Shown here one piece after another: positions 29,716 to 40,029 of a stretch of 64,000 nucleotides of DNA (the stretch's first letter is position 1; every line of letters starts with the position of its first letter). Under the pieces are notes generated by a model. That model was given only the letters and a program-made list of their open reading frames with translations, had not been told where the DNA came from and did no database searches. The stretch is taken from the NCBI GenBank assembly GCA_964609215.1, contig CAZSQZ010000012.1, positions 1 through 64,000 on the forward strand. Reading direction: 5' to 3'. The position numbers and the translations under genes were made by a program. This DNA is from JABDKJ01 sp964609215 (GTDB taxonomy: Bacteria; Bacteroidota; Bacteroidia; Flavobacteriales_D; JABDKJ01).

Positions 29716-32592
29716 TTAAAATCGCATTATTTTATAGCTATTAGTACTGTCATTGCTATAAATTACTTGAAAAATATAGGTTCCGGGACTAAATGAACTG
29801 AGATCTATTTTCTGTTCTAATTGATCATTTTCAAAGTTGTTTTTTACCAAAACGTGACCATTTATATCCAAAATGGAATATGATTTCACCTCTCCATTAT
29901 GCTTGACATTAATAAATTCTGCGGTAGGATTTGGATAAATTTGCACATCATTATCCGGTTCAAAAAAGACGGATTTTAAATCACTTTCCCAAGTGGTTCC
30001 ATCAAAATCTACCTGTGTCAATTTATAATAATTCCAGCCCGAAAAAGGGTTTGAATCCTCTACAGAATAACTTAATAATTGATTACTATTTCCGGCACCA
30101 TTTACTCTGGTAATTTCTTCAAAATTAACAGCATCTTTTGATCTCCAAATTTGGAAATAATCATTGTCTATTTCACTGGCTGTTTGCCAGTTTAATTGAA
30201 CTGAATTTTCTTTAGGTTCCGCGCTAAAAGAAATAAGCTCAACAGGTAAGGGATTGGAACCAATATTTCCGAGTGTAAAATCGCTTAATGAAAAAAACTG
30301 ATTGGATAGAATTGACCCAGTTCCAACACCAACTCCACCGGCACCAACAGATATATTCTCCCATGCTGAATTACCTCCAGTAGGTGCTTTTAGAATTCTT
30401 AAATTAGATGGATCTGTTACTCCATCGTCACTTGCAATTTGATCATAATCTAGCCAGATAAATCCGGAATTAAAGTAGGAAGGATCATTTACTTCCACGT
30501 TCCAATAATGCACTAAGCTTATGTTGTCAATAAGTTCAGGACTGGTTGGAATAGTATTGTTTAAAGTATAGGCGGATTCATGAAAAACTTCTCCAGTATA
30601 AATAACAGGATCTGTTGTTGCGCTGCTAAAAGCAGTGAACAAAATCCTTCTAAATGAAGCATCTTTTCCTACTAAAAATTCAAGAGTTATTGATGGTCTG
30701 TTCACCAAAACAAAACTTACCGGACCGTCAATAAAACAAGAATTATTGGCACCAGAAAAACTCTGAGCACCCGGTCCTACTGCAAAGACTCCATCATCCA
30801 AAAATAGCTTATGAACAATACTTGGGTCTAGTCTATCTCTAGTCACCAAGTCTCCTGCTGACATGTTAAAAACTCCAGTTACATAATAGTCAATTGTCGT
30901 TGCACTATTTGAAACAAAATGGACATCTGCACTACTGTTGTCATCGTTATTTCCGTTATCGTTGGCAATGGTCAAATTCCTAAACACTGTTTTGTCGTTT
31001 AGCGTCTCAGCTGCATCTCCTTTTATCTCTTGCCTTCCAGTTCCATTCATCATAATTGAGAAAATTCCCGAACCATTTGTGGCCGAAAAATCACTATAAT
31101 TTTCGAAGTTACCCTTAACCTGAATAAGCATAGAACCAGCATCTGCTGACGGCTGAAGTTTAGAGGAATACCTACCTATTAGCAAATCATGAAAAATGAA
31201 TGTCCCAGAACCTGAACTTGATTCAAAAAAGTAATCGTTGTGAAATACATTTTCCCCTCTTAAGCCTATAGAAACCGTGCTTGAAGGGATTGTACTAAAA
31301 TTGATTGTCCCATTATTATTTAAGGTTCCAAATTGCAATTGTATCTCTGCTGATCCCAAGCCATCTGAAATGAGTTCTGCACCATTATTAAGTGTGATAT
31401 TTGAGAATCTATATCTGTCTCTGGAAATACTTGTTGACTTTATTTCCGTTGTTCCATCAAAAACAAAATTTAGTCTTCTTAAATCCCAATCTCCACTATT
31501 CTGTGACACTTCAGGTGTACAATCTATCCGACCAAAATTATAAATCTCTCCAGAAGACCCATCCATTGTAATTGTAACATCAACAGCACCTGAGCTATTG
31601 TCTGCCGGGAAAAGAGCTGAACCCAGCCCTACATAAAGGTTGTTATTAATGGTTATATCGTCATTAATAAGGACTCTATTGGCAATCTGAGCATTGTTGT
31701 AAAAATCAAATCCGGGAGAATTATCCGAATTATCTTCACTATTGTCATTTACGGTTAAATCGTAAAGGGTATAACCTCCAAGCTGATAACCCCCAGAAAA
31801 TTGAGCACTACTGTCCTCGTGATAGGTAAAACTTCGAGCTAAAAATGGTTTGGTCGCGGTATTATTGTCGGTATTAATTACGGAATAATAAAAGGGCACG
31901 TATATGTCATTAATTTCTCCAGCAGAGGCATTATTTGGGAAAATAGGATTCCAATCTGGAACAGGATGATATGTCCCATTATCATCGTCTCCATTGTCAT
32001 ACATTTTATACCCAAACCAATTAAAAGAAGTAGGTCTTCCATTGCCATTTGTGATTGTATTCCAAGGTATAATTATCTCAATAGAATTGGTCACATAATT
32101 AGCAGCGGATGTAATAACATTTGTTACTGGGGAAGACCAATCGTTAGAACCATTTGAATATCTATATTCATTGTAAGAGTCTTTAAAGTAAAATTTAAAA
32201 TCGCTTCGAATGGGTTGGACCAATCTGGTTCTATCATAATCATTACTCCAGTTTAAAGATCCATCAGAATCGGTTCCTCCATTTACGGGAATTACCGGAT
32301 TAACATCTAAATAAACAACTCCACCATCCCAAGGAGCAGAACCTTGAATTGCTAAATAAAGGTTATTTGCATCCCAGGTTAGAAACCAAATTCCACCTGC
32401 ACTTTCTTGTTGGTTTTGACCATCAACATGTATACCATATTCCCCATTATTAATTGTACCATCTTGAACTGGTGTAGGGCTAACAAACTGAGAAAAACCA
32501 TTAATATTCAGCAAAATATAAAAAAAGGACAAGAACAAACTTCGTTTATCCAGAGCTGATTTTACTAATATTTTAATTGCCTTGATGAGCAT
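29716..32592 (-). CDS. T9SS type A sorting-domain protein with N-terminal CBM9/DOMON-like module
   Basis: Secreted protein of 958 aa. An N-terminal hydrophobic signal (SLFLSFFYILLNINGFSQ, after a basic stretch) precedes a module (about 50-230) with GGIWFLTWDANNLYLAI and AGEINDIYVPF, reminiscent of CBM9/DOMON-type sugar-binding folds. The middle is a beta-rich, Asn/Asp/Gly-rich region lacking recognisable enzyme motifs. The end has the typical LPVELISFSAEP ... LNWQTASE lead-in and a sorting domain (VQIYPNPTAEFINVKHNGE to YKIMRF). The protein is therefore exported by Sec and then T9SS. The function of the central part is not recognised. It shares the strand with the FG-GAP lipoprotein but is separated by about 100 bp. 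Confidence 0.87.
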   Translation of the reverse strand: MLIKAIKILVKSALDKRSLFLSFFYILLNINGFSQFVSPTPVQDGTINNGEYGIHVDGQNQQESAGGIWFLTWDANNLYLAIQGSAPWDGGVVYLDVNPVIPVNGGTDSDGSLNWSNDYDRTRLVQPIRSDFKFYFKDSYNEYRYSNGSNDWSSPVTNVITSAANYVTNSIEIIIPWNTITNGNGRPTSFNWFGYKMYDNGDDDNGTYHPVPDWNPIFPNNASAGEINDIYVPFYYSVINTDNNTATKPFLARSFTYHEDSSAQFSGGYQLGGYTLYDLTVNDNSEDNSDNSPGFDFYNNAQIANRVLINDDITINNNLYVGLGSALFPADNSSGAVDVTITMDGSSGEIYNFGRIDCTPEVSQNSGDWDLRRLNFVFDGTTEIKSTSISRDRYRFSNITLNNGAELISDGLGSAEIQLQFGTLNNNGTINFSTIPSSTVSIGLRGENVFHNDYFFESSSGSGTFIFHDLLIGRYSSKLQPSADAGSMLIQVKGNFENYSDFSATNGSGIFSIMMNGTGRQEIKGDAAETLNDKTVFRNLTIANDNGNNDDNSSADVHFVSNSATTIDYYVTGVFNMSAGDLVTRDRLDPSIVHKLFLDDGVFAVGPGAQSFSGANNSCFIDGPVSFVLVNRPSITLEFLVGKDASFRRILFTAFSSATTDPVIYTGEVFHESAYTLNNTIPTSPELIDNISLVHYWNVEVNDPSYFNSGFIWLDYDQIASDDGVTDPSNLRILKAPTGGNSAWENISVGAGGVGVGTGSILSNQFFSLSDFTLGNIGSNPLPVELISFSAEPKENSVQLNWQTASEIDNDYFQIWRSKDAVNFEEITRVNGAGNSNQLLSYSVEDSNPFSGWNYYKLTQVDFDGTTWESDLKSVFFEPDNDVQIYPNPTAEFINVKHNGEVKSYSILDINGHVLVKNNFENDQLEQKIDLSSFSPGTYIFQVIYSNDSTNSYKIMRF

Positions 32593-33153
32593 GTTCAGTT
32601 TTTTAAGGGCCTTTTAAAAAGCGTTTCATCTTAATGAAGAAAAGCTTCCTAAAAATTGTTGTAAAGTTGGTTATTCAAGTCATCTTAAATATACAATTTT
32701 TTCTGCACTTATGTAAGTGATTAAACAGCTTTCTTTACCATAAATATTCACATCCTAAATTTAAGTGTTTGTCATGGACAATGTCAAATTACAAGATTTG
32801 AACCAAAAAAAACTTTTCAAGATAAAATTAGATTAACACATGAAATTAAGGGAAAAGTCCACTAATTAACTAGATCTTAATTTTTAAGATTAGGGAGCAA
32901 AAACCAAACAAATATTGCATCTTTTTGACGGTATTCCTGGACAGGAAAAAAGGCACAACTATCATTGGGAATTTGAGCACATCATTTTTGTACAACTAGG
33001 TAATTTTTAATGAAGATAAAAAAATTAAAATCCCGAATTATTTCCATCTTAGGAATACTATAATAAAAGGCCTGAAACTCCAAAAAAGGAATCTGAAACA
33101 CTTGATTTTGGACTATCTCTTTGAAATGAAAAGCTTGTGATTAGATTGAAAAA
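32593..33153. other. 561-bp AT-rich gene-free stretch
   Basis: Lies between hutH (3' end) and the start of the 958-aa T9SS protein. I see no open frame worth calling and no TAnnTTTG element on the minus strand. The one structure is a small perfect inverted repeat, ATCTTAA-TTT-TTAAGAT at 32874-32890. The promoter of the T9SS protein should be here, but I cannot place it. Confidence 0.55.
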
Positions 33154-34665
33154 CTAAATTATAGAGGATAAGAAATTCGTGTTTTTCAATTTTTGAATGA
33201 ACTCTAAACTTTTATTCATGAATGGATACATGAGATCATCTTCTTCAATGAAAGGAACTTCTTGGGCGAACATAGCAAGCACTGCTTCTATTATTCCAGA
33301 AGTTCGTTTTGGTCTTCTAAATTGAATGGCCTGAGAAGCTGCAAAAAACTCATAAGCCAATACTTTTTCAACGTTATTTAGCACTCTGTACATTTTTGTT
33401 GCCGCATTTGCCCCCATACTCACATGATCTTCCTGGCCTTGACTTGAATCAATGGTATCAACTGAAGCCGGCATGCATAGATGTTTATTTTGACTTACAA
33501 TAGAAGCCGCTGTGTATTGGACAATCATAAAACCAGAATTTAAACCCGGATTAGAAACCAGGAACGAAGGTAAATCGCGTTGTCCGCTTAAGAGTTTGTA
33601 CATTCTTCTTTCTGAAATAGAACCTAACTCTGCTGCTGCAATACACATATGATCAAGTGATAATGCAAGAGGTTGTCCATGAAAGTTTCCTCCAGAAAGA
33701 ATAACATCTTTCTCTTCAAATACGATAGGATTGTCAGTTACTGAATTGATTTCATTTTCTATAGTATTCTCTATATATCTTAATGCATCTCTTGAAGCAC
33801 CATGCACTTGCGGAATACATCTAAAGGAATATGGATCCTGAGTATGTTTTTTTGGAGCTTTGGCTATTTCACTACCGTCAACAAGATACCTAATATTCTG
33901 AGCAGACTCTCTTTGTCCTTGATGTTTTCTAACCTCATGTAAAGCTGGGTCGAAGGGCCCTTGTCTTCCATCAAAAGCCTCAAGCGAAATAGCGGATATG
34001 AAGTCCGCCAATTTCAACAAGTGTCTTAATTTATTGACGCCCCAAACACCATAAGCTGACATAAATTGTGTTCCATTTAAAAGCGCTAGACCCTCTTTAG
34101 CCTGAAGTTTCAAAGGGGACAGTCCTAATTGATCAAGCACTTTATAGCTTTCATGTTTGGCACCTTTAAAATTAACCTCTCCCTCCCCAATTAAAGGCAA
34201 GGACAAATGAGCCAAAGGAGCCAAATCTCCTGATGCACCAAGAGAACCTTGTTCATAGATAATCGGAATTACATTTCTATTATAAAATTCTAATAATGTA
34301 TTTATCGTTTCTTCCCTTATTCCGGAATAACCGTAAGAGAGATTTTGAATTTTAAGTAAAAGAAGCATTTTGGCGATCTCAACAGGAATCTGCTCTCCAA
34401 CTCCACACGCGTGAGAAATTACCAACTTTTCTTGTAGTTCAGCTTGTTTATCTTTTGGTATTTCAATGTTATGAAGGGCTCCATAACCTGTATTTATACC
34501 GTAAATTTTATTGGTAGAGTCTGCTAACTTGGAATTAAGATATTCTCTATTCTTTATGACTGCTGCTAGTGCGTCTTCAGATAATTTTATATCTAAGCCA
34601 GAGCCACAAATTCGCTCGATATCTTTACATGTGATTCTATCAGATGAAATAAAATGCGTTTCCAA
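33154..34665 (-). CDS. hutH: Histidine ammonia-lyase
   Basis: Converts L-histidine to trans-urocanate plus ammonia, the first step of histidine breakdown, in the cytoplasm. At 503 aa it has the family's usual length. The MIO prosthetic group forms from Ala144-Ser145-Gly146 in GSLGASGDLAPLAHL. Ser84-His85 in LVISHACGVG is the selectivity pair known for histidine lyases, where tyrosine and phenylalanine lyases carry HL or FL, and GQEDHVSMG supplies the active-site Glu. It starts 34 bp after thrC on the same strand, so it probably shares the threonine transcript. hutU, hutI and hutG are not in the window. Confidence 0.95.
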   Translation of the reverse strand: METHFISSDRITCKDIERICGSGLDIKLSEDALAAVIKNREYLNSKLADSTNKIYGINTGYGALHNIEIPKDKQAELQEKLVISHACGVGEQIPVEIAKMLLLLKIQNLSYGYSGIREETINTLLEFYNRNVIPIIYEQGSLGASGDLAPLAHLSLPLIGEGEVNFKGAKHESYKVLDQLGLSPLKLQAKEGLALLNGTQFMSAYGVWGVNKLRHLLKLADFISAISLEAFDGRQGPFDPALHEVRKHQGQRESAQNIRYLVDGSEIAKAPKKHTQDPYSFRCIPQVHGASRDALRYIENTIENEINSVTDNPIVFEEKDVILSGGNFHGQPLALSLDHMCIAAAELGSISERRMYKLLSGQRDLPSFLVSNPGLNSGFMIVQYTAASIVSQNKHLCMPASVDTIDSSQGQEDHVSMGANAATKMYRVLNNVEKVLAYEFFAASQAIQFRRPKRTSGIIEAVLAMFAQEVPFIEEDDLMYPFMNKSLEFIQKLKNTNFLSSII

Positions 34666-34699
34666 TTAAGAAAAATTTAAGGCAATATAATTGAAAATA

Positions 34700-35998
34700 T
34701 TATAGAGCAAGAAGATAAGATTTCAATTCGTCAAAATCATTATTGATTTGGATACTCTTTTTCTCTTTATCTAAACAGTTTAGCAGCCTCTTTGGAATAT
34801 CAATATTCATTTCTATGGATCGTTCCACTACCTCAGAAAATTTTGCCGGATGCGCGGTTTCCAAAATGATTATCTTTTCATTTTTACCGCTTTCTAAATA
34901 ATCCTTTGCTGCTATATAACCGACAGCTCCATGTGGATCCATAATATAATTGAATTTATTGTGGATCTCTCTTATTGCTTCTTCTGTATCTTCATCTGAA
35001 TAGTGAAATGCGGTAATCTCATTTCTCATAGCATTTAAATCTCCAGAATAAAGTGAATTCATCCTTGCAAAGTTTGAAGGATTTCCCACATCCATTGCAT
35101 TTGAGATTGTAGGGACAGAAGCAACAGGAAGAAATTGGCCATTCGTAAGATAATCAGGAACAACTTTGTTTGCATTGGTAGCAGCAATAAAATGATGAAT
35201 GGGCAAGCCCATTTTCTTGGCGATCAAACCTGAAGTAATATTCCCAAAATTTCCACTTGGAACACAAAATGTGACTTTCTCATTATTTGAAGCAACCTGA
35301 GCAAAAGCATGGCAATAATAGAACGATTGTGGAAACAGCCTAGCAACATTGATCGAATTGGCCGAGGTCAAATACAAACTTTGATTAAGACTCGCATCTA
35401 AGAATGCTTGCTTAACCATAGCCTGACAATCATCAAAGACACCATCCACTTCAAGAGCTGTAATATTCTGACCTAAGGTGGTCATTTGTTTCTCTTGTAT
35501 TTCACTCACTTTCCCTTTGGGATAAAGGATGTGGACTTTAATACCATCTACCCCTAAAAAACCATTGGCCACCGCACTTCCAGTATCTCCGGATGTGGCT
35601 ACCAAAACATGAACTTCTTGATCTTGATTTCTCAAGAAAAAGCCCAAAGTTCGAGCCATGAATCTTGCTCCAAAATCTTTAAAAGCAAGCGTGGGGCCAT
35701 GCCACAATTCAAGAACCGAAAGTTGATTATTTAAATCGACAACAGGTGCATCAAAATTGACAGCGTCAAATACAATGTCCTTCAAATTATTCTGTGGAAT
35801 ATCATCACCGAAGTAAAGCTTTGCAGTCTCAAAAGCAATCTCCTGAAAGCTATAGTTCGAAATATTGTCAATAAAATCTTCTGAAAACCGATTAATTTTT
35901 GTTGGCATGTAAAGCCCATTATCGGGAGCTAGTCCTTTAATAACGGCCTGTTTTAGAGTAGCTTGTTCTTCAATATTGTTGGTACTGAAATAAATCAT
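34700..35998 (-). CDS. thrC: Threonine synthase
   Basis: PLP enzyme that turns O-phospho-L-homoserine into L-threonine and phosphate, the last step of the pathway. It is 432 aa, normal for the short class. Lys107 in HGPTLAFKDFGARFM is the PLP Schiff-base lysine, ATSGDTGSAVANG is the substrate phosphate loop, and VPSGNFGNI binds the PLP phosphate. It begins 2 bases after thrB ends, which implies translational coupling in a thrA-thrB-thrC operon. Confidence 0.97.
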   Translation of the reverse strand: MIYFSTNNIEEQATLKQAVIKGLAPDNGLYMPTKINRFSEDFIDNISNYSFQEIAFETAKLYFGDDIPQNNLKDIVFDAVNFDAPVVDLNNQLSVLELWHGPTLAFKDFGARFMARTLGFFLRNQDQEVHVLVATSGDTGSAVANGFLGVDGIKVHILYPKGKVSEIQEKQMTTLGQNITALEVDGVFDDCQAMVKQAFLDASLNQSLYLTSANSINVARLFPQSFYYCHAFAQVASNNEKVTFCVPSGNFGNITSGLIAKKMGLPIHHFIAATNANKVVPDYLTNGQFLPVASVPTISNAMDVGNPSNFARMNSLYSGDLNAMRNEITAFHYSDEDTEEAIREIHNKFNYIMDPHGAVGYIAAKDYLESGKNEKIIILETAHPAKFSEVVERSIEMNIDIPKRLLNCLDKEKKSIQINNDFDELKSYLLAL

Positions 35999-36000
35999 GA

Positions 36001-36936
36001 CTATATCACTTTTATTCCATCTGAGTTAATGGTACTTACGTATACGTCACTATTCACATTTTGGGTTGCAAATTGCTCCTTCATTTTCACTGCAATTAGC
36101 TCGGCATCTTCTTTACTTCGACAAAACGAAAATAATGTCGGTCCAGCGCCACTAATCGAGCAATTCAGTGCTCCAAGTTTTAGAACTTCAGATTTAACCG
36201 TTTCAAAGCCACTAATTAGTTTTTTTCTGTGCGGTTCCACCACATAATCCTTGGTTCCCTTTGAAATTAAATCAAGATCATTTTTTGCCATGCCTGCAAC
36301 TAAAGTTGCAGTCTGGGCCCATTGCTCAACAGCTAATTTAACAGGTATATAATCTGGAAGAACGGCTCTTGCCTCGGAAGTTAATACTTCTATTTCTGGA
36401 TGAACACAAGCAATATATAAGTCAGTTGGAAAATCAAGATGAACTATTTCCAGAGGGTTTTGTGATCTTATTAAATTAAAACCACCGTTAAGGCATGCAG
36501 CAACATTATCAGATATGGGAGATCCACAAGCAACTCTTTCTCCTTCACGAGCAAAGTTGACCAACTCTTCTTTACTTAGTCCCAGGTTATAAATTCTGTT
36601 TAAATAATAGACGCCTGCACAACTACTTGCAGCGCTAGATCCCAATCCAGACCCTGGTCTAATTTTTTCTTTAAAAACAACTCGAAAACCTTGTTCCAGA
36701 CCCTTCTCTTTCATTAGTAGTTTCATAGGAACTGTACATGCATTTTCATCTGGATTCAAAGGCATTTTCGGAAATGAAACAGCTTCATTGATTATCTGAA
36801 TATCGTGCTTATCTGTTGGTACAAATTCGATGATATCTCCAGGCACATTTATAGCTATACTAAATATGTCATAACCACTTCCAACATTGGCAATTGTAGC
36901 AGGAGCAAATATTTTAAGCGACTCAATATTAGACAT
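36001..36936 (-). CDS. thrB: Homoserine kinase
   Basis: GHMP-family kinase that phosphorylates homoserine for threonine synthase. The ATP loop PGSGLGSSAASS is at about residues 88-99, with a second GHMP motif near the C-terminus (NCSISGAGPTLFSFC). I start it at 36936 (MSNIESLKIFAPATIANVGS), not at the longer frame's 36993. The conserved N-terminus begins there, and the ATG overlaps the thrA stop as ATGTCTAA (8-bp overlap), a typical coupling arrangement. The product is 311 aa. Confidence 0.95.
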   Translation of the reverse strand: MSNIESLKIFAPATIANVGSGYDIFSIAINVPGDIIEFVPTDKHDIQIINEAVSFPKMPLNPDENACTVPMKLLMKEKGLEQGFRVVFKEKIRPGSGLGSSAASSCAGVYYLNRIYNLGLSKEELVNFAREGERVACGSPISDNVAACLNGGFNLIRSQNPLEIVHLDFPTDLYIACVHPEIEVLTSEARAVLPDYIPVKLAVEQWAQTATLVAGMAKNDLDLISKGTKDYVVEPHRKKLISGFETVKSEVLKLGALNCSISGAGPTLFSFCRSKEDAELIAVKMKEQFATQNVNSDVYVSTINSDGIKVI

Positions 36937-39370
36937 TTGCAATTCTGATGATATCGGCAAAGACACCTGCAGCAGTAACATCTGCACCCGCACCAGGGCC
37001 TATAACAACTAATGGAATTTGCTTGTATCTTTCTGTTGTAAATGAAACGATATTTCCAGTGCCATTGACATTATAAAAAGGATGAGAAGGATCTATTTCC
37101 TGAACAGCAGTTTTGGCTTTTCCATTTTCCAATTTGGCAACATATTTAAGTCGTTTTCCATCGGCCAAAGCTTCTTTTCTTTTCTCCTCAAAAGCAGGAT
37201 TATCAAAGCTCTCTAAACAATCCCAAAACTCCCCCATATTCTTCGCATTTTGGGTTTCTTCAGAAAGACAATTTTCTACTTGAACATTATCTAAGTTTAT
37301 TTTCATTCCAGATTCTCTGCTCAAAATCAAAATCTTTCTGGCCACATCCATTCCTGACAAATCTAACCTAGGATCTGGTTCGGTATATCCTAATTTATGG
37401 GCTTCTTTAACAACATCAAAAAAGGAATTTTGGTCATCGCACTTACTGAATATAAAATTCAATGAACCTGAAAGCATCGCCTCTATTTTGATGATTTTAT
37501 CCCCACTTTTTATAAGATCTTTTAAAGTACTTATTATGGGTAATCCAGCTCCTACATTGGTCTCATATAAGAATCGTACTCCATACTTTCCTGCAATTTT
37601 GTGAAGCCCTTCATACCTTTCTATTTCACTTGCATTTGCTATTTTATTTGGAGTTACAATGGAAACAGAAGAATTCAAAATATCCTCATATTTATCTGTG
37701 ACAATTTCATGAGCAGTATTATCAATGAAAATGCTATTCCTCATATTCATTTCAAGCATCTTTTCCGTAAAGGCATTTATATCTGCTTTTACTCCATTTT
37801 CTTCTAGCTCATGTTGCCAGTTAGCTGGATCAATAGCTTCTCTTCTAAAGAGCATTTTTCTGCTATTGGTAATTCCAACTATTCGCAAATCAATATTATT
37901 TTCATTCAAAAGTTTGGAAGCTTGATTCTTTATTTGGGAAAGCAAAGTTGCTCCAATGGTACCGGTTCCAGCAATAAAAATATTTGCAGTCTTAGTTCCG
38001 GACAAAAAGAAAGCTTCATGTATGGCGTTCAATGCTTTTCGGACATCTTTATTGTGAATAACCACAGAAACATTCAATTCTGAAGCTCCTTGAGCAATGG
38101 CTTTGACATTGACTCCGTTTCTTCCCAATGCTTCAAAAAATGTAGCGGAGATTCCTGGAATATTTTTCATGTTCTCTCCAACTGCTGCTAGAATTGAAAG
38201 ATCTTCTTCAATATTAATAGGATCGATCAGCCCGAGTTGTAATTCCAATTGAAACTCAGATTCTATTGCTTTTCTGGCTATATCTGAATCCTTGGGTAAT
38301 ACTGCAAAAGTTATAGAATGCTCTGATGAGCCTTGCGTAATCAGAATGATATTTATGTTTGCTCTAGAAACGGTTTGAAATAAGCGTGAAGCCATTCCAC
38401 TAACACCTTGCAAACCAGAACCTTGCATACTTATTAAGGCAATTTCATCTATAGATGAAATACCGCTTAACGTTGCACTTCTATCTTGCGGACTAATGCA
38501 TATTTTCGTCCCAATATCTTCAGGTTTGAATGTATTTTTTATTTGAATAGGAATACCTTTTTGAAGTACCGGAAGAATGGTTGGTGGATAAATGACTTTG
38601 GCTCCAAAATGCGATAGCTCCATGGCCTCAGAATAAGATATTTCGCTTACCGCAATAGCTCTTGGAACCTTTCTTGGGTCTGCTGTCATCATTCCACTTA
38701 CATCTGTCCATATTTCAAGAACATTTGCCTCTAGTGCAGCAGCATAAATGGCAGCTGTATAGTCGGAACCTCCCCTTCCTAAAGTAGTTGGATTTCCCTC
38801 AGCATTCCTGGCAATAAAACCAGGAGCAAGATATACCTGATGACCTTTTACTTTAAACTTAACGTTGGCATAGGTCTCTTCAATATCAACTCTTGCATTT
38901 CCGTAATTACTATCCGTTTTAATGAGTTCTCTGGAATCTAACCAAATACAATCAATATCGTTTTCCCTTAAATTTCTTGCCAAAACTTTAGAGGAGAGAA
39001 GCTCCCCCATACTTACAATTTTATCTTTGGTCTTACTTGAAACATCACCAGTAAGAAAAATTCCGTTAAACAAATCATTGAGTTCATTCAAATGATTTTT
39101 TACTTCATCTCTCAAATCATCCACTTCCATATGAGCAAACAGCTCATTTATAGCTTCTTCATGTCTTGATTGAAATGCTGCGAAATCCTCTTTGAAAGAT
39201 TCATTACCCTGAAATGCTTTTTCAGCTGCTTTGAGTAAAAAATCTGTAGCACCACCCATAGCTGAAACAACAACAATCTGCTCTTCATCAGAATTCTTAA
39301 TAATTCTGGTAACGCGGCTCATCATTTCCGCGCTTTTTACAGAAGTTCCCCCAAATTTTAAGGCCTTCAT
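36929..39370 (-). CDS. thrA: Bifunctional aspartate kinase / homoserine dehydrogenase
   Basis: 813-aa fusion catalysing the first and third steps from aspartate to homoserine. Residues 1 to about 285 are aspartokinase (KFGGTSV at the N-terminus, ATP-binding GRGGSDYTAA). About 300-450 holds two ACT-like regulatory domains (ALISMQGSGLQGVSGMASRL; LSILAAVGENMKNIPG), where threonine feedback would act by analogy. About 465-810 is homoserine dehydrogenase (NAD(P)-binding IAGTGTIGATLL; GLPIISTLKDLIKSGD). It is the first gene of the thr set. No leader peptide or attenuator hairpin fits in the 73 bp before it. Confidence 0.97.
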   Translation of the reverse strand: MKALKFGGTSVKSAEMMSRVTRIIKNSDEEQIVVVSAMGGATDFLLKAAEKAFQGNESFKEDFAAFQSRHEEAINELFAHMEVDDLRDEVKNHLNELNDLFNGIFLTGDVSSKTKDKIVSMGELLSSKVLARNLRENDIDCIWLDSRELIKTDSNYGNARVDIEETYANVKFKVKGHQVYLAPGFIARNAEGNPTTLGRGGSDYTAAIYAAALEANVLEIWTDVSGMMTADPRKVPRAIAVSEISYSEAMELSHFGAKVIYPPTILPVLQKGIPIQIKNTFKPEDIGTKICISPQDRSATLSGISSIDEIALISMQGSGLQGVSGMASRLFQTVSRANINIILITQGSSEHSITFAVLPKDSDIARKAIESEFQLELQLGLIDPINIEEDLSILAAVGENMKNIPGISATFFEALGRNGVNVKAIAQGASELNVSVVIHNKDVRKALNAIHEAFFLSGTKTANIFIAGTGTIGATLLSQIKNQASKLLNENNIDLRIVGITNSRKMLFRREAIDPANWQHELEENGVKADINAFTEKMLEMNMRNSIFIDNTAHEIVTDKYEDILNSSVSIVTPNKIANASEIERYEGLHKIAGKYGVRFLYETNVGAGLPIISTLKDLIKSGDKIIKIEAMLSGSLNFIFSKCDDQNSFFDVVKEAHKLGYTEPDPRLDLSGMDVARKILILSRESGMKINLDNVQVENCLSEETQNAKNMGEFWDCLESFDNPAFEEKRKEALADGKRLKYVAKLENGKAKTAVQEIDPSHPFYNVNGTGNIVSFTTERYKQIPLVVIGPGAGADVTAAGVFADIIRIANV

Positions 39371-39406
39371 TTACGTGTTTGTTAAGTTTGAATAGTAAAT
39401 CTTACT

Positions 39407-39414
39407 CAAAAATA
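39407..39414 (-). promoter_or_regulatory. Candidate -7 element (TATTTTTG) before thrA
   Basis: TAnnTTTG match on the minus strand, 37 bases before the thrA ATG. The nearest TTG is only 12 bases away, so the -33 element is poor. The gene may instead be read through from maf. Confidence 0.25.
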
Positions 39415-39443
39415 TAGCCTTTGTTACAATAAAAAGGTCTATT

Positions 39444-40028
39444 TTAAATAAAATCCATTAGTGCTCTATAGACTAACCTGACTGGTAATCCCATGACATT
39501 ATAATAGGAACCTACGAGTTTGTTTATTCCAATATATCCAATCCAGTCTTGCGCTCCATAGCTACCAGCCTTATCATAAGGTTCATAGTTGTTCAAATAG
39601 TACTCAATTTCACCAATATTTAAGCTGTTAAAATAAACTTCTGTAGTGTCGTTAAATGCTATCCGTTTTTCCTTGGATGCAATACAAACTCCGGTGTTTA
39701 CCTTATGCATATTCCCTGAGATTCTTTTAATCATGGAGATGGCATTGTCTCTAGATTGCGGTTTATTCAGTATTTCATCGTCTAGAAAAACCGCAGTGTC
39801 AGCTGTTATTACAATATCTTTATCTTCTAATAACTCTATCGCTGCTTTAGACTTTAGTTTAGCAAGGTATTCAGGAATTTCTAAAAGTGTTATATCATTA
39901 GGCCAGACCTCTTCAACATCTATTTCCAGTAGATCAAAATCTACATCCAAGCCCTTAAGTAAGCTAAGTCTTCTTGGTGATTTAGAAGCTAATTTTAGAT
40001 TGTAGTGTTTTAACTTTTCCCTTAACAT
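39444..40028 (-). CDS. maf: Maf-like nucleoside triphosphate pyrophosphatase
   Basis: House-cleaning enzyme of 194 aa that hydrolyses non-canonical or dTTP/UTP-type nucleotides to monophosphates. The diagnostic N-terminal LASKSPRRLSLL and the central ITADTAVFLDDEILNKP, with catalytic Asp in the TADT motif, are both present. AGSYGAQDWIG near the C-terminus is also typical. It begins 2 bases before the end of the prenyltransferase gene, in a compact priA - prenyltransferase - maf cluster. Family members have been linked to septum inhibition, which is not testable here. Confidence 0.94.
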   Translation of the reverse strand: MLREKLKHYNLKLASKSPRRLSLLKGLDVDFDLLEIDVEEVWPNDITLLEIPEYLAKLKSKAAIELLEDKDIVITADTAVFLDDEILNKPQSRDNAISMIKRISGNMHKVNTGVCIASKEKRIAFNDTTEVYFNSLNIGEIEYYLNNYEPYDKAGSYGAQDWIGYIGINKLVGSYYNVMGLPVRLVYRALMDFI

Positions 40029-40029
40029 A

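Noticed and set aside
32593..33153. Possible small gene or RNA in the AT-rich gap
   Set aside because: No frame with a start, ribosome site and sensible composition; the single small hairpin is too weak to call an RNA.
33154..34665. Tyrosine or phenylalanine ammonia-lyase
   Set aside because: The selectivity pair is Ser84-His85, as in histidine lyases, and the QEDHVSMG segment matches HutH.
39371..39443. Threonine attenuator before thrA
   Set aside because: The 73-bp space shows no Thr-rich leader peptide and no terminator/antiterminator pair.
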